DNA from: Fibrobacter sp.
Lineage (GTDB): Bacteria; Fibrobacterota; Fibrobacteria; Fibrobacterales; Fibrobacteraceae
NCBI GenBank assembly: GCA_012523035.1
Contig: JAAYJH010000032.1
Coordinates: 1 to 35,365, forward strand
Length of the DNA: 35,365 nt
Direction: 5' to 3'
Part shown: piece by piece, positions 1 to 7,799 of the stretch
Position numbering within the stretch: the stretch's first letter is position 1
How the letters are laid out: every line of letters begins with the position of its first letter
Translations under genes and position numbers: made by a program
The notes under the pieces: generated by a model
What the model was told of the DNA's origin: nothing
Database searches by the model: none
What the model saw: the letters and a program-made list of their open reading frames with translations, nothing else

Positions 1-78
1 AAACATAAGGAAATTTAATAATCGCCAAAAATTCTTTAAATGATGAAACTTCGATTTTTCATTCAATTTCATAAGAGG

Positions 79-142
79 AAAATGGCGTTTGCTAATCGTA
101 CTCGTATTTTAACCTCAAAAGCATAAAATGGCGTTTGTTAAT
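79..142. repeat. Pair of 18-bp direct repeats upstream of uppP
   Basis: The sequence AAAATGGCGTTTGCTAAT at 79-96 recurs at 125-142 with one change (GTTAAT for GCTAAT), a 46-bp period. The pair lies 78-141 bases before the uppP start. Two near-identical same-direction sites in an otherwise A/T-only spacer could be regulator-binding sites or a small duplication. No protein that binds them can be named from the sequence. Confidence 0.6.
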
Positions 143-219
143 TAAATTAAAAAAAAGAAAAAAACTAAATCCATAAAATAAGCCTCATTGTTTGAATTAA
201 AAATTACTATCTTGAACTT

Positions 220-1029
220 ATGTTTAGTTCTATTATTTTAGGTTTATTGCAAGGGCTTGCCGAATTTTTACCGATTTCTAGCTCTGGTCACTTGGTTATC
301 GGTAAGGCAATTTTTGGCATGAGTGAAGTCGGGATGTTTTTTGATCTCATGCTCCATGTTGGAACCTTAGCCTCCATTTTTGTTGTTTTTAGAAAAAAAC
401 TATGGAAAATCATAGTAGGCTTGATTCAAAAAGACCTAGAGCAGTGGAAATATATTTTTTATGTCTTTATAGCCTCTATCCCCACCGCTATGATTGGACT
501 AGGCTTCAAAGACGCTTTAGAAGCACTATTTATAAACCCCAAAGCGGTTTCAGCGGCACTGCTTTTCACGGGAGTCCTCTTATTTTTAACTCGTTATGCC
601 AAAGAATCCTCCCATCAAGATTTAGCTTCAATGAACTGGTGGAAGGCCATCCTCACTGGAGTAGTGCAAGGGATTGCCTGTATTCCTGGGATTAGCCGTA
701 GCGGCTCTACAATTAGTAGTATGTTGTTTTTAAAAGTAGATCGAAAATTTGCTGGTGAATTTTCATTTTTAATGAGCATACCCGCTGTAGGGGGCGCTGC
801 TCTTTTGGATTTCATCCAGTGGTTTCAATGCCAAGGAGCAAAAGCCAGTTTAGATGCTTGTCAGAATATGGATTCCTTTTCTGTTGCTCTATTAGCAGGG
901 ATGTTTGTGGCTTTTATCAGTGGCTTGTTTGCCCTTCGTTGGCTCATTTCCTTTGTTCAAAAAGGCAAATTTTATCACTTTTCATGGTATTTATGGATTA
1001 TTGGACTCTTAGGTCTTTTTCTGTTTTAA
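220..1029 (+). CDS. uppP: Undecaprenyl-diphosphatase (UppP/BacA family)
   Basis: An integral inner-membrane enzyme that removes a phosphate from undecaprenyl diphosphate to regenerate the C55 lipid carrier for peptidoglycan and other envelope polymers; overexpression in this family gives bacitracin resistance. The two family motifs are present: the Glu-rich motif QGLAEFLPISSSGHL at about residues 10-24, and PGISRSGST at about 157-165, which contains the catalytic Ser/Arg loop. The rest is strongly hydrophobic, with about seven or eight membrane helices, and 269 residues is normal for the family. There is no Shine-Dalgarno sequence before the ATG. The stop codon shares the palindrome TTAA (1026-1029) with the stop of the convergent reductase gene, so no terminator separates the two. 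Confidence 0.95.
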   Translation: MFSSIILGLLQGLAEFLPISSSGHLVIGKAIFGMSEVGMFFDLMLHVGTLASIFVVFRKKLWKIIVGLIQKDLEQWKYIFYVFIASIPTAMIGLGFKDALEALFINPKAVSAALLFTGVLLFLTRYAKESSHQDLASMNWWKAILTGVVQGIACIPGISRSGSTISSMLFLKVDRKFAGEFSFLMSIPAVGGAALLDFIQWFQCQGAKASLDACQNMDSFSVALLAGMFVAFISGLFALRWLISFVQKGKFYHFSWYLWIIGLLGLFLF

Positions 1030-2036
1030 CTAAAAAGCTCGCCTTTCACTAAGTACAAGTGGATAGCATTGATGCGTTCCCACGAGCTTCTATCTACTGT
1101 TTTATGCCAATAATAACTCGAAGGAAACAAGGAATCTAAATAAGGCCAGGGCCTTATAAAATTTGGTGGCAAAAGGGCATTGAGCTTGTCGCAATTGATG
1201 CCTAAGTTTCCAACTCTAGGGGGTAAAGCTCCCCCTTCTAAACGAATACAACCAATCAATAAATCTGGTTCATAGCAGCCCAAAGCATTGATAATTTGCC
1301 CTACCTGATACAAAGACACCAAGCGAGGCCCACCACAATGGTATATCCCAGGCGGAAAAGGGTGTGTTAAAATATACTCCACCACTTTGCACAAATCATC
1401 GCCATAAATGGGGTTTCGATATTCATCGGTAAATAATGTCGCAGGCCTTCGAGGTTTGAATCGGTAAGAAATCCAATCGATAGCCCCTGCTTCACCTCCT
1501 GGTGCATAGTCCATGGGTAAAGGGACTCGAAGCAATACCGAATCAGGCACTATGTCCATTATAGCTTCTTCGGCCATAGACTGGTGTTTGCCATAATTAT
1601 GTATAGGGTCTTTTGGATCAGTTTCTACATAATTACCTTCACCAGAAAAACCACTAAAAACCATATCAGTAGAAATGCGAATCAAAGTACTCTTGTATTT
1701 TTTAGCTAATCGAGCCGTCGTCACCCCTTGAGTGTAATTCAACAATTTTGACAAAGCGGGGTCACATTCACAAGCTTTTAAAGCACAGTTTCCACTGGCA
1801 TCTATAAGGGTTCCGAAACGAAATTTCTCGAAAACAACTTCAAAAGCCTCACTTTCTTCAGCATCAATAGCAAAAACAGTATCTCCAGAAACACAAGGAT
1901 TTCGCTTGGGTCGAACCCCATAAACCTCTCCTGGGTACAAATTTTGGAAATATCTAAACAAAGCATAGCCAGGGACACCAGCAAGTCCTGTGACTAAAAT
2001 TGGCAAACGAATACTCAGCTCTGTTTCAATTGCCAT
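1026..2036 (-). CDS. RmlD-like NAD(P)-dependent sugar reductase, atypical active site
   Basis: A 336-residue protein of the extended short-chain dehydrogenase superfamily, closest in layout to RmlD (dTDP-4-dehydrorhamnose reductase) and the MAT2B-like proteins. The nucleotide-binding motif VTGLAGVPG is at about 15-23 and the RmlD-like STDMVFSG stretch at 122-129. The catalytic YxxxK motif reads YGKHQ (148-152), so the usual lysine is glutamine. The tyrosine and STD remain, so the fold is secure but RmlD activity is doubtful. It may be a binding or regulatory protein or act on another substrate. It is the last gene of a minus-strand operon, overlapping the NUDIX gene by 22 nt. No rmlA, rmlB or rmlC lies nearby, which also argues against a dedicated rhamnose operon. 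Confidence 0.75.
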   Translation of the reverse strand: MAIETELSIRLPILVTGLAGVPGYALFRYFQNLYPGEVYGVRPKRNPCVSGDTVFAIDAEESEAFEVVFEKFRFGTLIDASGNCALKACECDPALSKLLNYTQGVTTARLAKKYKSTLIRISTDMVFSGFSGEGNYVETDPKDPIHNYGKHQSMAEEAIMDIVPDSVLLRVPLPMDYAPGGEAGAIDWISYRFKPRRPATLFTDEYRNPIYGDDLCKVVEYILTHPFPPGIYHCGGPRLVSLYQVGQIINALGCYEPDLLIGCIRLEGGALPPRVGNLGINCDKLNALLPPNFIRPWPYLDSLFPSSYYWHKTVDRSSWERINAIHLYLVKGELFS

Positions 2037-2551
2037 AAATAAAAACCTGCAATTTGGTGAGGATGAACAAAAATCCCCTCCTTTATTTTTTCTAATAAAA
2101 CTTCTGTCTCTATCAAAACAGTCTCTATATTTTCACTATCATCGAAACGAGTCTCTTGAAACTTTTCCACCCCTTCTGCGTAAACCACAAAAAAACGCCC
2201 CCGATGCCTATCTGGATTCATAGGCAACTCACCAATTAAAGTCCAATTACCTTTAGCATAAGCACATTCTTCTTGAAGTTCTCTTTTTGCAGCATCTATA
2301 GGAGTTTCGCCAGAGTCTATGATCCCAGCAGGAAATTCTAAACTAGTTTTTTGAGTTCCATGTCGGTATTGAGAGGCTAAAACCCACTTTCCTTGAAAAT
2401 TTTTAGCTAAAATCAAGACCCAATCTGGTTGCCAAAGAGTATAGAAATCAGAAATGACTTTGCAATTGGGAAGCTGACAAACTTCTTTATCCACTCGAAG
2501 CCATTTAGAGTCTAAAATATTTTTCTTGGATAGAATTTTCCAATTTTTCAT
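2015..2551 (-). CDS. NUDIX hydrolase, ADP-ribose pyrophosphatase-like
   Basis: A 178-residue cytosolic hydrolase of nucleoside diphosphates linked to another moiety. The Nudix box spans residues 76-98: G76, E82 and the metal-binding REL-Q-EE cluster at 90-95 are present, but the glycine near the end of the signature is alanine (A97). The preceding EFPAG and the overall layout resemble ADP-ribose or nucleotide-sugar pyrophosphatases. The substrate cannot be fixed from sequence. It starts only 4 nt after the lipoprotein gene and overlaps the RmlD-like gene, so all three are probably cotranscribed. The reductase partner suggests, but does not show, a nucleotide-sugar substrate. Confidence 0.88.
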   Translation of the reverse strand: MKNWKILSKKNILDSKWLRVDKEVCQLPNCKVISDFYTLWQPDWVLILAKNFQGKWVLASQYRHGTQKTSLEFPAGIIDSGETPIDAAKRELQEECAYAKGNWTLIGELPMNPDRHRGRFFVVYAEGVEKFQETRFDDSENIETVLIETEVLLEKIKEGIFVHPHQIAGFYLWQLKQS

Positions 2552-2555
2552 AAAA

Positions 2556-3287
2556 CTAAATAGAAGGCACAGGGTTTAACAAAGTTTCATTAATATCTCT
2601 AAAATCATATCTAAATTCTTTTTCTAAAAGATAAAGGGCTAGTGTAGTATTACTCCAATTTTTCTTAACACCAATAGTCTCTAAACCTTTTGTAATCAGA
2701 GGCAGTGAGTTTTTAATATCCATACGCCAGCTAATATCATCCCAAGTAAATAAAATCACAGGTACTTTTGGACTTTTTGCAAGCCCTAGGCTTCCCCTAT
2801 CATTTTTGACTTCAAATGGACCCAAAGGTAAAGATATTACCATTTCAAAAAAACCTTTTTTTAATAGAATGAGTTCTAGCATTCTATGTTGATCTGTACT
2901 AAACAAATGCTCTCTCAAATACAAACGAAACGCAAGGATGGCCAACAATTCATTAAAAGGACGCTGTTCAAGCTCTATATCTGTTTCTGTCAAAGCCGCA
3001 TATTCAAGATCTTCTAGCCAAAACTTGGACTCTTCTGTTATATATGGCAACAAGGAATCTGCTTCTAAGTTCTTTTGAATCACTACAAGCATTTCATCAA
3101 AAGTTTTTTTTAGTAAGGCTTGTTTTTCTACTTGCAATGATTGGTAAGTGTTATGTGATTCCACTGGAACTGGCGGTGATTTGGTGCAAGAAACAAAAGA
3201 AACAGTCATAATAAAGGCAAAAGCAAGTGAACATAAAAAAGAAAGTTTTTGAATCAGAAAAATAAATTTTATATTGTTTCTATGCAT
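2556..3287 (-). CDS. Predicted lipoprotein, function unknown
   Basis: A 243-residue protein with a basic N-terminus (HRNNIK), a hydrophobic core and a lipobox-like FVSC with the cysteine at about residue 34. This predicts export and lipid anchoring. The mature part is rich in Glu and Leu, predicted helical, and ends with a short Asn/Pro tail; I recognise no domain. It is the first gene of a minus-strand operon with the NUDIX and RmlD-like genes. The start is inferred from the complete signal peptide. Its ATG is half of the palindrome ATGCAT (3282-3287), whose other half is a possible start of the divergent release-factor-like gene. There is no clear Shine-Dalgarno sequence. Confidence 0.7.
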   Translation of the reverse strand: MHRNNIKFIFLIQKLSFLCSLAFAFIMTVSFVSCTKSPPVPVESHNTYQSLQVEKQALLKKTFDEMLVVIQKNLEADSLLPYITEESKFWLEDLEYAALTETDIELEQRPFNELLAILAFRLYLREHLFSTDQHRMLELILLKKGFFEMVISLPLGPFEVKNDRGSLGLAKSPKVPVILFTWDDISWRMDIKNSLPLITKGLETIGVKKNWSNTTLALYLLEKEFRYDFRDINETLLNPVPSI

Positions 3288-3764
3288 CGAGATACCTATT
3301 TACAAATGCCTTTAAATGAATTACTAAAAGCCTGCTCCATTAAGGGCTTTAGAAGTGGTGGGCCCGGTGGACAGCACCGCAACAAAACAAATACTGGAGT
3401 CTCTCTAAAATTAGTTAAATTTGGAATAGAAATCAAATCCAGTGAAAGCAGAAGTGTAACAGAAAACAAAACTCGAGCTTTGCATCGAATGCAAATAGCC
3501 CTTGCCACTGAAATCCGTGAAAACCCACTCCCTCCAGAAAAACTAAAATTTCCTGGAAGTCAAGGCCGCATCCATCCTTCAAACTCTCTATTTCCTCTTT
3601 TTGTGGCTCAAGTACTAGACATTATATCTTCTCATCGTGGTGACATTAAAAGTGCGGCAACTGCTTTCAAACTTTCGCCTAGTGCCCTCCAACGCATTTT
3701 AAGACAAAATAAAAAGGTATTTGAAAAGTTCCAAGAACTTCGAAAAAAAAACAAAAGTATCTGA
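3282..3764 (+). CDS. Release-factor-like protein with GGQ domain and C-terminal helix-turn-helix-like tail
   Basis: A class-I release-factor catalytic domain without the codon-recognition domains. It has RSGGPGGQHRNK with GGQ at residues 29-31, followed by the TNTGVSLKL strand typical of peptidyl-tRNA hydrolysis domains. It therefore probably hydrolyses peptidyl-tRNA on ribosomes. The GGQHRNK form and the C-terminal segment (about 110-160, DIKSAATAFKLSPSALQRIL, which looks like a helix-turn-helix) match the stand-alone RF-like family known from Planctomycetes and Verrucomicrobia better than ArfB/YaeJ, whose tail is plain basic residues. Start choice is uncertain. ATG 3282 overlaps the divergent lipoprotein start. 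ATG 3306 leaves 14 residues before the RSGG motif. A TTG at 3249 is unlikely. None has a Shine-Dalgarno sequence. Confidence 0.82.
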   Translation: MHRDTYLQMPLNELLKACSIKGFRSGGPGGQHRNKTNTGVSLKLVKFGIEIKSSESRSVTENKTRALHRMQIALATEIRENPLPPEKLKFPGSQGRIHPSNSLFPLFVAQVLDIISSHRGDIKSAATAFKLSPSALQRILRQNKKVFEKFQELRKKNKSI

Positions 3765-3929
3765 ATAAAACTGGTTTGAATGCTTAAATCTCCAAAATTT
3801 GTCCGCTAAGGACTGGACATTCTTCTAATTATCCTATCCATTATAGAAAACACCAAATCATAAAATGTTAAGAAATGTAAAAAAAAACAAAACATGTTTA
3901 TTTTTAGAGCGATACTTCGTTTATATGGG

Positions 3930-3944
3930 TGTCCTTAAAGGACA
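3930..3944. promoter_or_regulatory. Palindrome TGTCCTTAAAGGACA upstream of the LTD lipoprotein
   Basis: This is a perfect 7-bp inverted repeat around one central base, ending 24 nt before the start codon at 3969. That position suits an operator or a 5'-leader hairpin. A related stretch lies at 3801-3823, where GTCC-GCTAA-GGAC is followed by TGGACATTC and echoes AGGACATTTTC of the main site. No regulator can be named. Confidence 0.4.
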
Positions 3945-3968
3945 TTTTCATTTTGCACGGAGGATCCA

Positions 3969-5186
3969 ATGAAAAAACCACTTTTAAATTATTCATATAT
4001 TTTTATCCTTATCCAAACACTTAGTTTTTTATTTTTATTCCCCTTGACTTCTTGTAGCGACCCTAAAGTCACCAATACACCCAAAGAACAGCAAGCACAC
4101 AGTACAGTTTATTTAAGTGCTAAAACATTGAAACACACCCATTTAGACAGCTTGGTTATTTTGGCCGTAGGTAGCGATTCTATTAAGCGAGTTTTATATG
4201 ATTTTGAAAGCCCTCTTAAGCTCGAACTTTTTCCTAATTCTATTTGGCATTTTTATGCCGCTCTATATTCAAATGGAGGAGTTTTAGTGCAAAAGGGAGA
4301 AGTTGAAATGGAATTGACCGCCAACGAAGAGGTGTTCATAGAAATTCCACTCCGAGCTCTTGTTGGTTTTGCTTATATAGAGATACCCCTCGGTTTTGAC
4401 AATTTAATGGATATTCAAAAAGGTTCTTTAAATCTAAGCAATAAAAACTTCAATCAAAGCTTTAATTTAGAAAAAAACAATGAGATAGCTTATTTTTTAA
4501 GCACGCCGCTCCATTTAAACACATCTTATTTTGCTAAACTTGAACTTCGAGATCAAAATGGAGACACCATATTTGTTTTTCAAGATTCTATCGAAATAAA
4601 TGATGAAAACCCTCTTTTTAATTGGAATCTTTTTTCTTTAAGGAGTTCTGTGGAGCTTAGCGTGCTGCCTATAGAAATTCTACCCCAAAAATATTACGCA
4701 AACTTTCCTCTTTCTAAAAAAAGAACTCCCAAAAAAGGAGACATTATATTTACAGAAATTTATTTAAACACCTCAAATCCTGCAGAATTTTTTGAGATTT
4801 TTAACGGGAGTTTAGATAGCCTTATTTTAGATAGTTGTAAAATCACTGGAGTGGGTTCTCCAGCTGCAGGTGTCGTGTTTCCAGAAAACTCTTTGCTCAT
4901 GCCTAGCTCATTTTTAAGCATTGGTGGTGTGGATGTGAGTGATGTGAATATGCCTGTAGAAGAGTTTAACCTCACAAACACTAAAAGGCTCCTTTCTTTA
5001 TCTTGTCAAGGGACTTTAATAGACACAGTGTTTTACAACTCTACAAATACCGTAGAAGAAGGCCAAGTCTATATAGAAGCTGGAAAAAGTGTTCAACTTC
5101 CACTGACAAACTGGGCAGACAGAGCAGATCCATCTAAATGGTGCTTAGAAAAACCCAGCATAAACAAAGATGCTTTATGCGAATAA
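3969..5186 (+). CDS. Predicted lipoprotein with C-terminal lamin-tail-like domain
   Basis: A 405-residue surface or periplasmic lipoprotein. It has a signal peptide with basic start, hydrophobic core and lipobox LTSC (Cys at about residue 29). The middle part is beta-rich with no recognised family. Residues about 258-395 resemble a lamin tail domain (LTD), an immunoglobulin-like fold in many secreted FCB-group proteins: KGDIIFTEI is at the start, then EFFEIFNGS (compare the usual EfIELYN). The end, with WADRADPSKWCLEKPSIN, resembles the usual final LTD strand. The role is probably adhesion or attachment on the cell surface, but this is inference. A good Shine-Dalgarno (GGAGG, 3960-3964) fixes the start. 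The 3' end overlaps convergent hppA by 12 nt. Confidence 0.7.
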   Translation: MKKPLLNYSYIFILIQTLSFLFLFPLTSCSDPKVTNTPKEQQAHSTVYLSAKTLKHTHLDSLVILAVGSDSIKRVLYDFESPLKLELFPNSIWHFYAALYSNGGVLVQKGEVEMELTANEEVFIEIPLRALVGFAYIEIPLGFDNLMDIQKGSLNLSNKNFNQSFNLEKNNEIAYFLSTPLHLNTSYFAKLELRDQNGDTIFVFQDSIEINDENPLFNWNLFSLRSSVELSVLPIEILPQKYYANFPLSKKRTPKKGDIIFTEIYLNTSNPAEFFEIFNGSLDSLILDSCKITGVGSPAAGVVFPENSLLMPSSFLSIGGVDVSDVNMPVEEFNLTNTKRLLSLSCQGTLIDTVFYNSTNTVEEGQVYIEAGKSVQLPLTNWADRADPSKWCLEKPSINKDALCE

Positions 5187-7559
5187 AAAGCCTCCATATT
5201 TAACCACTACCCCTGCAAACACTACGCTGACCATCGCCATTAATTTGATTAGAATGTTTAACGATGGTCCAGCTGTATCTTTGAAAGGGTCTCCTACAGT
5301 ATCACCAACCACTCCAGCCTTATGAGCTTCTGACCCTTTACCACCTAAATTGCCTTTTTCAATGAATTTTTTGGCATTGTCCCATGCTCCACCAGCATTG
5401 TTTAACATGCTTGCCAAAGAAAAACCTGCGGCTAGAGTTCCAGCAAGGAGTCCTAAAACGCCTGCAATACCCATAAATAGTCCAATCACTAATGGAACAA
5501 TCACCGCTAAAAGAGAAGGTAAAATCATTTCTTTTTGAGCACCACGAGTCGAAATCAAAACACACCGAGCATAATCTGGCTTGGCAGTTCCCTCCACGAT
5601 TCCTGGAATTTCTCTAAATTGACGACGCACTTCTTCGACCATAGCTGCTGCTACACGCCCCACCGCTTTAATAGTCAAAGCACTGAACAAAAAGACCATC
5701 ATGGCTCCCAAAAACAAACCGCCCAACAACATCGGATTCATCAGCGTGAGATCATAGGTGTACATAAAATCTGCAATTTGAGCCTTTGATAAAACTAGAG
5801 CCACTAACTCACCTGTTTCATTGATAGCACGCGTCCCTTCGTCAATCAAACGAACACCGGGCAATCCTTGGATAGCAACTTCTAAATTGGCACTATTGTT
5901 TACAAATAGAACCTTACCTACTTGAAAAGCACCGCCAGCATCTTGAGCCAAATGACCCAACCACAGCTTCACTTCTTCAATATAAGAAGCCAAAAGAGCC
6001 ATAGCAGTTAAAGCTGCAGAAGCTATAGCAAAACCTTTTCCTGTTGCTGCTGTGGTGTTTCCTAGCATATCTAATTCATCGGTCCTTTGGCGAACTTCTT
6101 CTCCTAAGCCAGCCATTTCTGCGTTGCCTCCTGCATTATCAGCTATAGGACCAAAAGCATCGGTGGCTAAAGTAATACCCAAAGTCGATAACATCCCGAC
6201 AGCAGCAAAACCAACCCCATATAAACCCATAGACATGTTTTGAAAACCACCTGCAAAACCATAAGCACATAAAATTCCAATCACAATGGTCACCACAGGA
6301 AAGGCTGTCGAAAACATCCCTACAGAAATTCCATCAATGATAGTAGTTGCCGGCCCCAATTGAGTCTGAGAGGCTATCCCTTGAGTCGGTTTATATGCAT
6401 CAGATGTATAATATTCGGTAAATTGGCCAATTAACACACCTGCGATCAAGCCTGATAGCACAGAAGCAAAAATCCCGAGAGACAAAAACCCTGCAAAAAC
6501 TAAAATCAAAAGGGCTATTAAAATTAAAATAGAAGACCCCAAAGTACCCGTCAATAAAGAGTGTAAAAGTTGTTTCATTTTAGCATCTTCTTTGGTTTGA
6601 ACCATAAAAACACCCAAAATCGACAGTATAATTCCAATAGCTGCAACAATCATAGGAGCAAGCACAAATTTAGGGTCCAAACTAGGCAAAACTGCACCCA
6701 AAGCCGCTGTGGCCAGTATAGAACCGCAGTAAGATTCATAAAGATCGGCCCCCATTCCCGCAACATCACCCACATTATCTCCCACATTATCTGCAATAGT
6801 CGCCGGATTTCTAGGATCATCTTCTGGAATACCTGCTTCAATTTTACCAACCAAATCCGCTCCAACATCAGCAGCTTTAGTGTATATTCCACCGCCTACG
6901 CGAGCAAATAAAGCTTGTAATGAAGCCCCCATTCCAAAAGTGAGCATGGTAGTCGTAATTTCAACTCGTTTAGCGTGTGCCCATGCAGGATTTTCAATAA
7001 AAGACTTCGACCACTCAGAAGTACTTACTGAAATTTTTTGAGCTAAATCTAACCCAAAACCAAAAATGTTCGAATCATAAATCCAGTTTAATAAAAAAAA
7101 CCAGGCCGAAATATCTAATAAGCCAAAGCCCACCACCACCAGACCCATGACAGCACCCGCTCTAAATGCAGTGACTAAACCTTGATTTAAACTCACTCTT
7201 GCACCATTCGCGGTACGGGCACTAGCAAAAGTTGCCGTTTTCATCCCCAAAAAGCCACAAAGTCCCGAAAACAACCCCCCAGTTAAAAATGCAACGGGTA
7301 CAAAAACATTTTGAATCCCCATCAATGCAAGCACGACAAACACAAAAAACAATACTATGAAAACCAAAGAAACCGTTTTATATTGTTGTGACAAATATGC
7401 AAAAGAACCTTCTCTAATATATTCGGCTATTTCTTTCATTCGAGGAGTTCCTTCCTCTTTTTTCATCATATCCTTAAAAAAATAAAGAGCCATGAATAAG
7501 GCGAAAACTGAAGCGATTGGCACTAAATACCAATAATATGGAATAGAAAAAGAAGACAT
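5175..7559 (-). CDS. hppA: Membrane-bound ion-pumping pyrophosphatase, long form
   Basis: This enzyme couples PPi hydrolysis to H+ or Na+ export across the inner membrane. The PPi-binding motifs are intact: DVGADLVGK at about 231-239, DNVGDNVGD at 257-265 and, near the C-terminus, VVGDTVGDPFKDTAGPS. GNTTAATGKG (500-509) has alanine where K+-independent enzymes carry lysine, so this belongs to the K+-dependent class. The pumped ion cannot be read reliably. At 794 residues it is longer than the usual 670-730. Much of the excess is an acidic, non-membrane loop at about 526-607, between the GNTTAATGKG helix and the NPMLLGG helix. The start at 7559 is chosen because AGAGG precedes it; the upstream ATG at 7592 has no ribosome site. 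A GATTTTAAAATC palindrome lies upstream at 7601-7612. Confidence 0.95.
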   Translation of the reverse strand: MSSFSIPYYWYLVPIASVFALFMALYFFKDMMKKEEGTPRMKEIAEYIREGSFAYLSQQYKTVSLVFIVLFFVFVVLALMGIQNVFVPVAFLTGGLFSGLCGFLGMKTATFASARTANGARVSLNQGLVTAFRAGAVMGLVVVGFGLLDISAWFFLLNWIYDSNIFGFGLDLAQKISVSTSEWSKSFIENPAWAHAKRVEITTTMLTFGMGASLQALFARVGGGIYTKAADVGADLVGKIEAGIPEDDPRNPATIADNVGDNVGDVAGMGADLYESYCGSILATAALGAVLPSLDPKFVLAPMIVAAIGIILSILGVFMVQTKEDAKMKQLLHSLLTGTLGSSILILIALLILVFAGFLSLGIFASVLSGLIAGVLIGQFTEYYTSDAYKPTQGIASQTQLGPATTIIDGISVGMFSTAFPVVTIVIGILCAYGFAGGFQNMSMGLYGVGFAAVGMLSTLGITLATDAFGPIADNAGGNAEMAGLGEEVRQRTDELDMLGNTTAATGKGFAIASAALTAMALLASYIEEVKLWLGHLAQDAGGAFQVGKVLFVNNSANLEVAIQGLPGVRLIDEGTRAINETGELVALVLSKAQIADFMYTYDLTLMNPMLLGGLFLGAMMVFLFSALTIKAVGRVAAAMVEEVRRQFREIPGIVEGTAKPDYARCVLISTRGAQKEMILPSLLAVIVPLVIGLFMGIAGVLGLLAGTLAAGFSLASMLNNAGGAWDNAKKFIEKGNLGGKGSEAHKAGVVGDTVGDPFKDTAGPSLNILIKLMAMVSVVFAGVVVKYGGFLFA

Positions 7560-7799
7560 TGACGCACCTCTTAAAAATGCACTCACTGCCATAGTGCTAT
7601 GATTTTAAAATCCTATGGATAGATAAAACTCAAATAAAACACAGATAAATCAAAACATTCTACTACTGAAGCACTTTTTTAAGCTATGAACCATATTTTA
7701 TTAGAGGTTTATTCAAGCAGCTGTTTTTTAAACTAGTATAAAAGCTAAAACAAGGTTAGTAAATTCAAGTAAATTTTTATTTAACTTTAAAATGAAGTT

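Noticed and set aside
1026-2036. A dTDP-rhamnose biosynthesis operon
   Set aside because: Only an RmlD-like protein with an altered active site is present; RmlA, RmlB and RmlC are not nearby.
5350-6911. Several plus-strand open frames of 62-113 codons inside hppA
   Set aside because: They are antisense to the conserved membrane pyrophosphatase, have low-complexity composition typical of shadow frames, and no ribosome site or recognisable motif.
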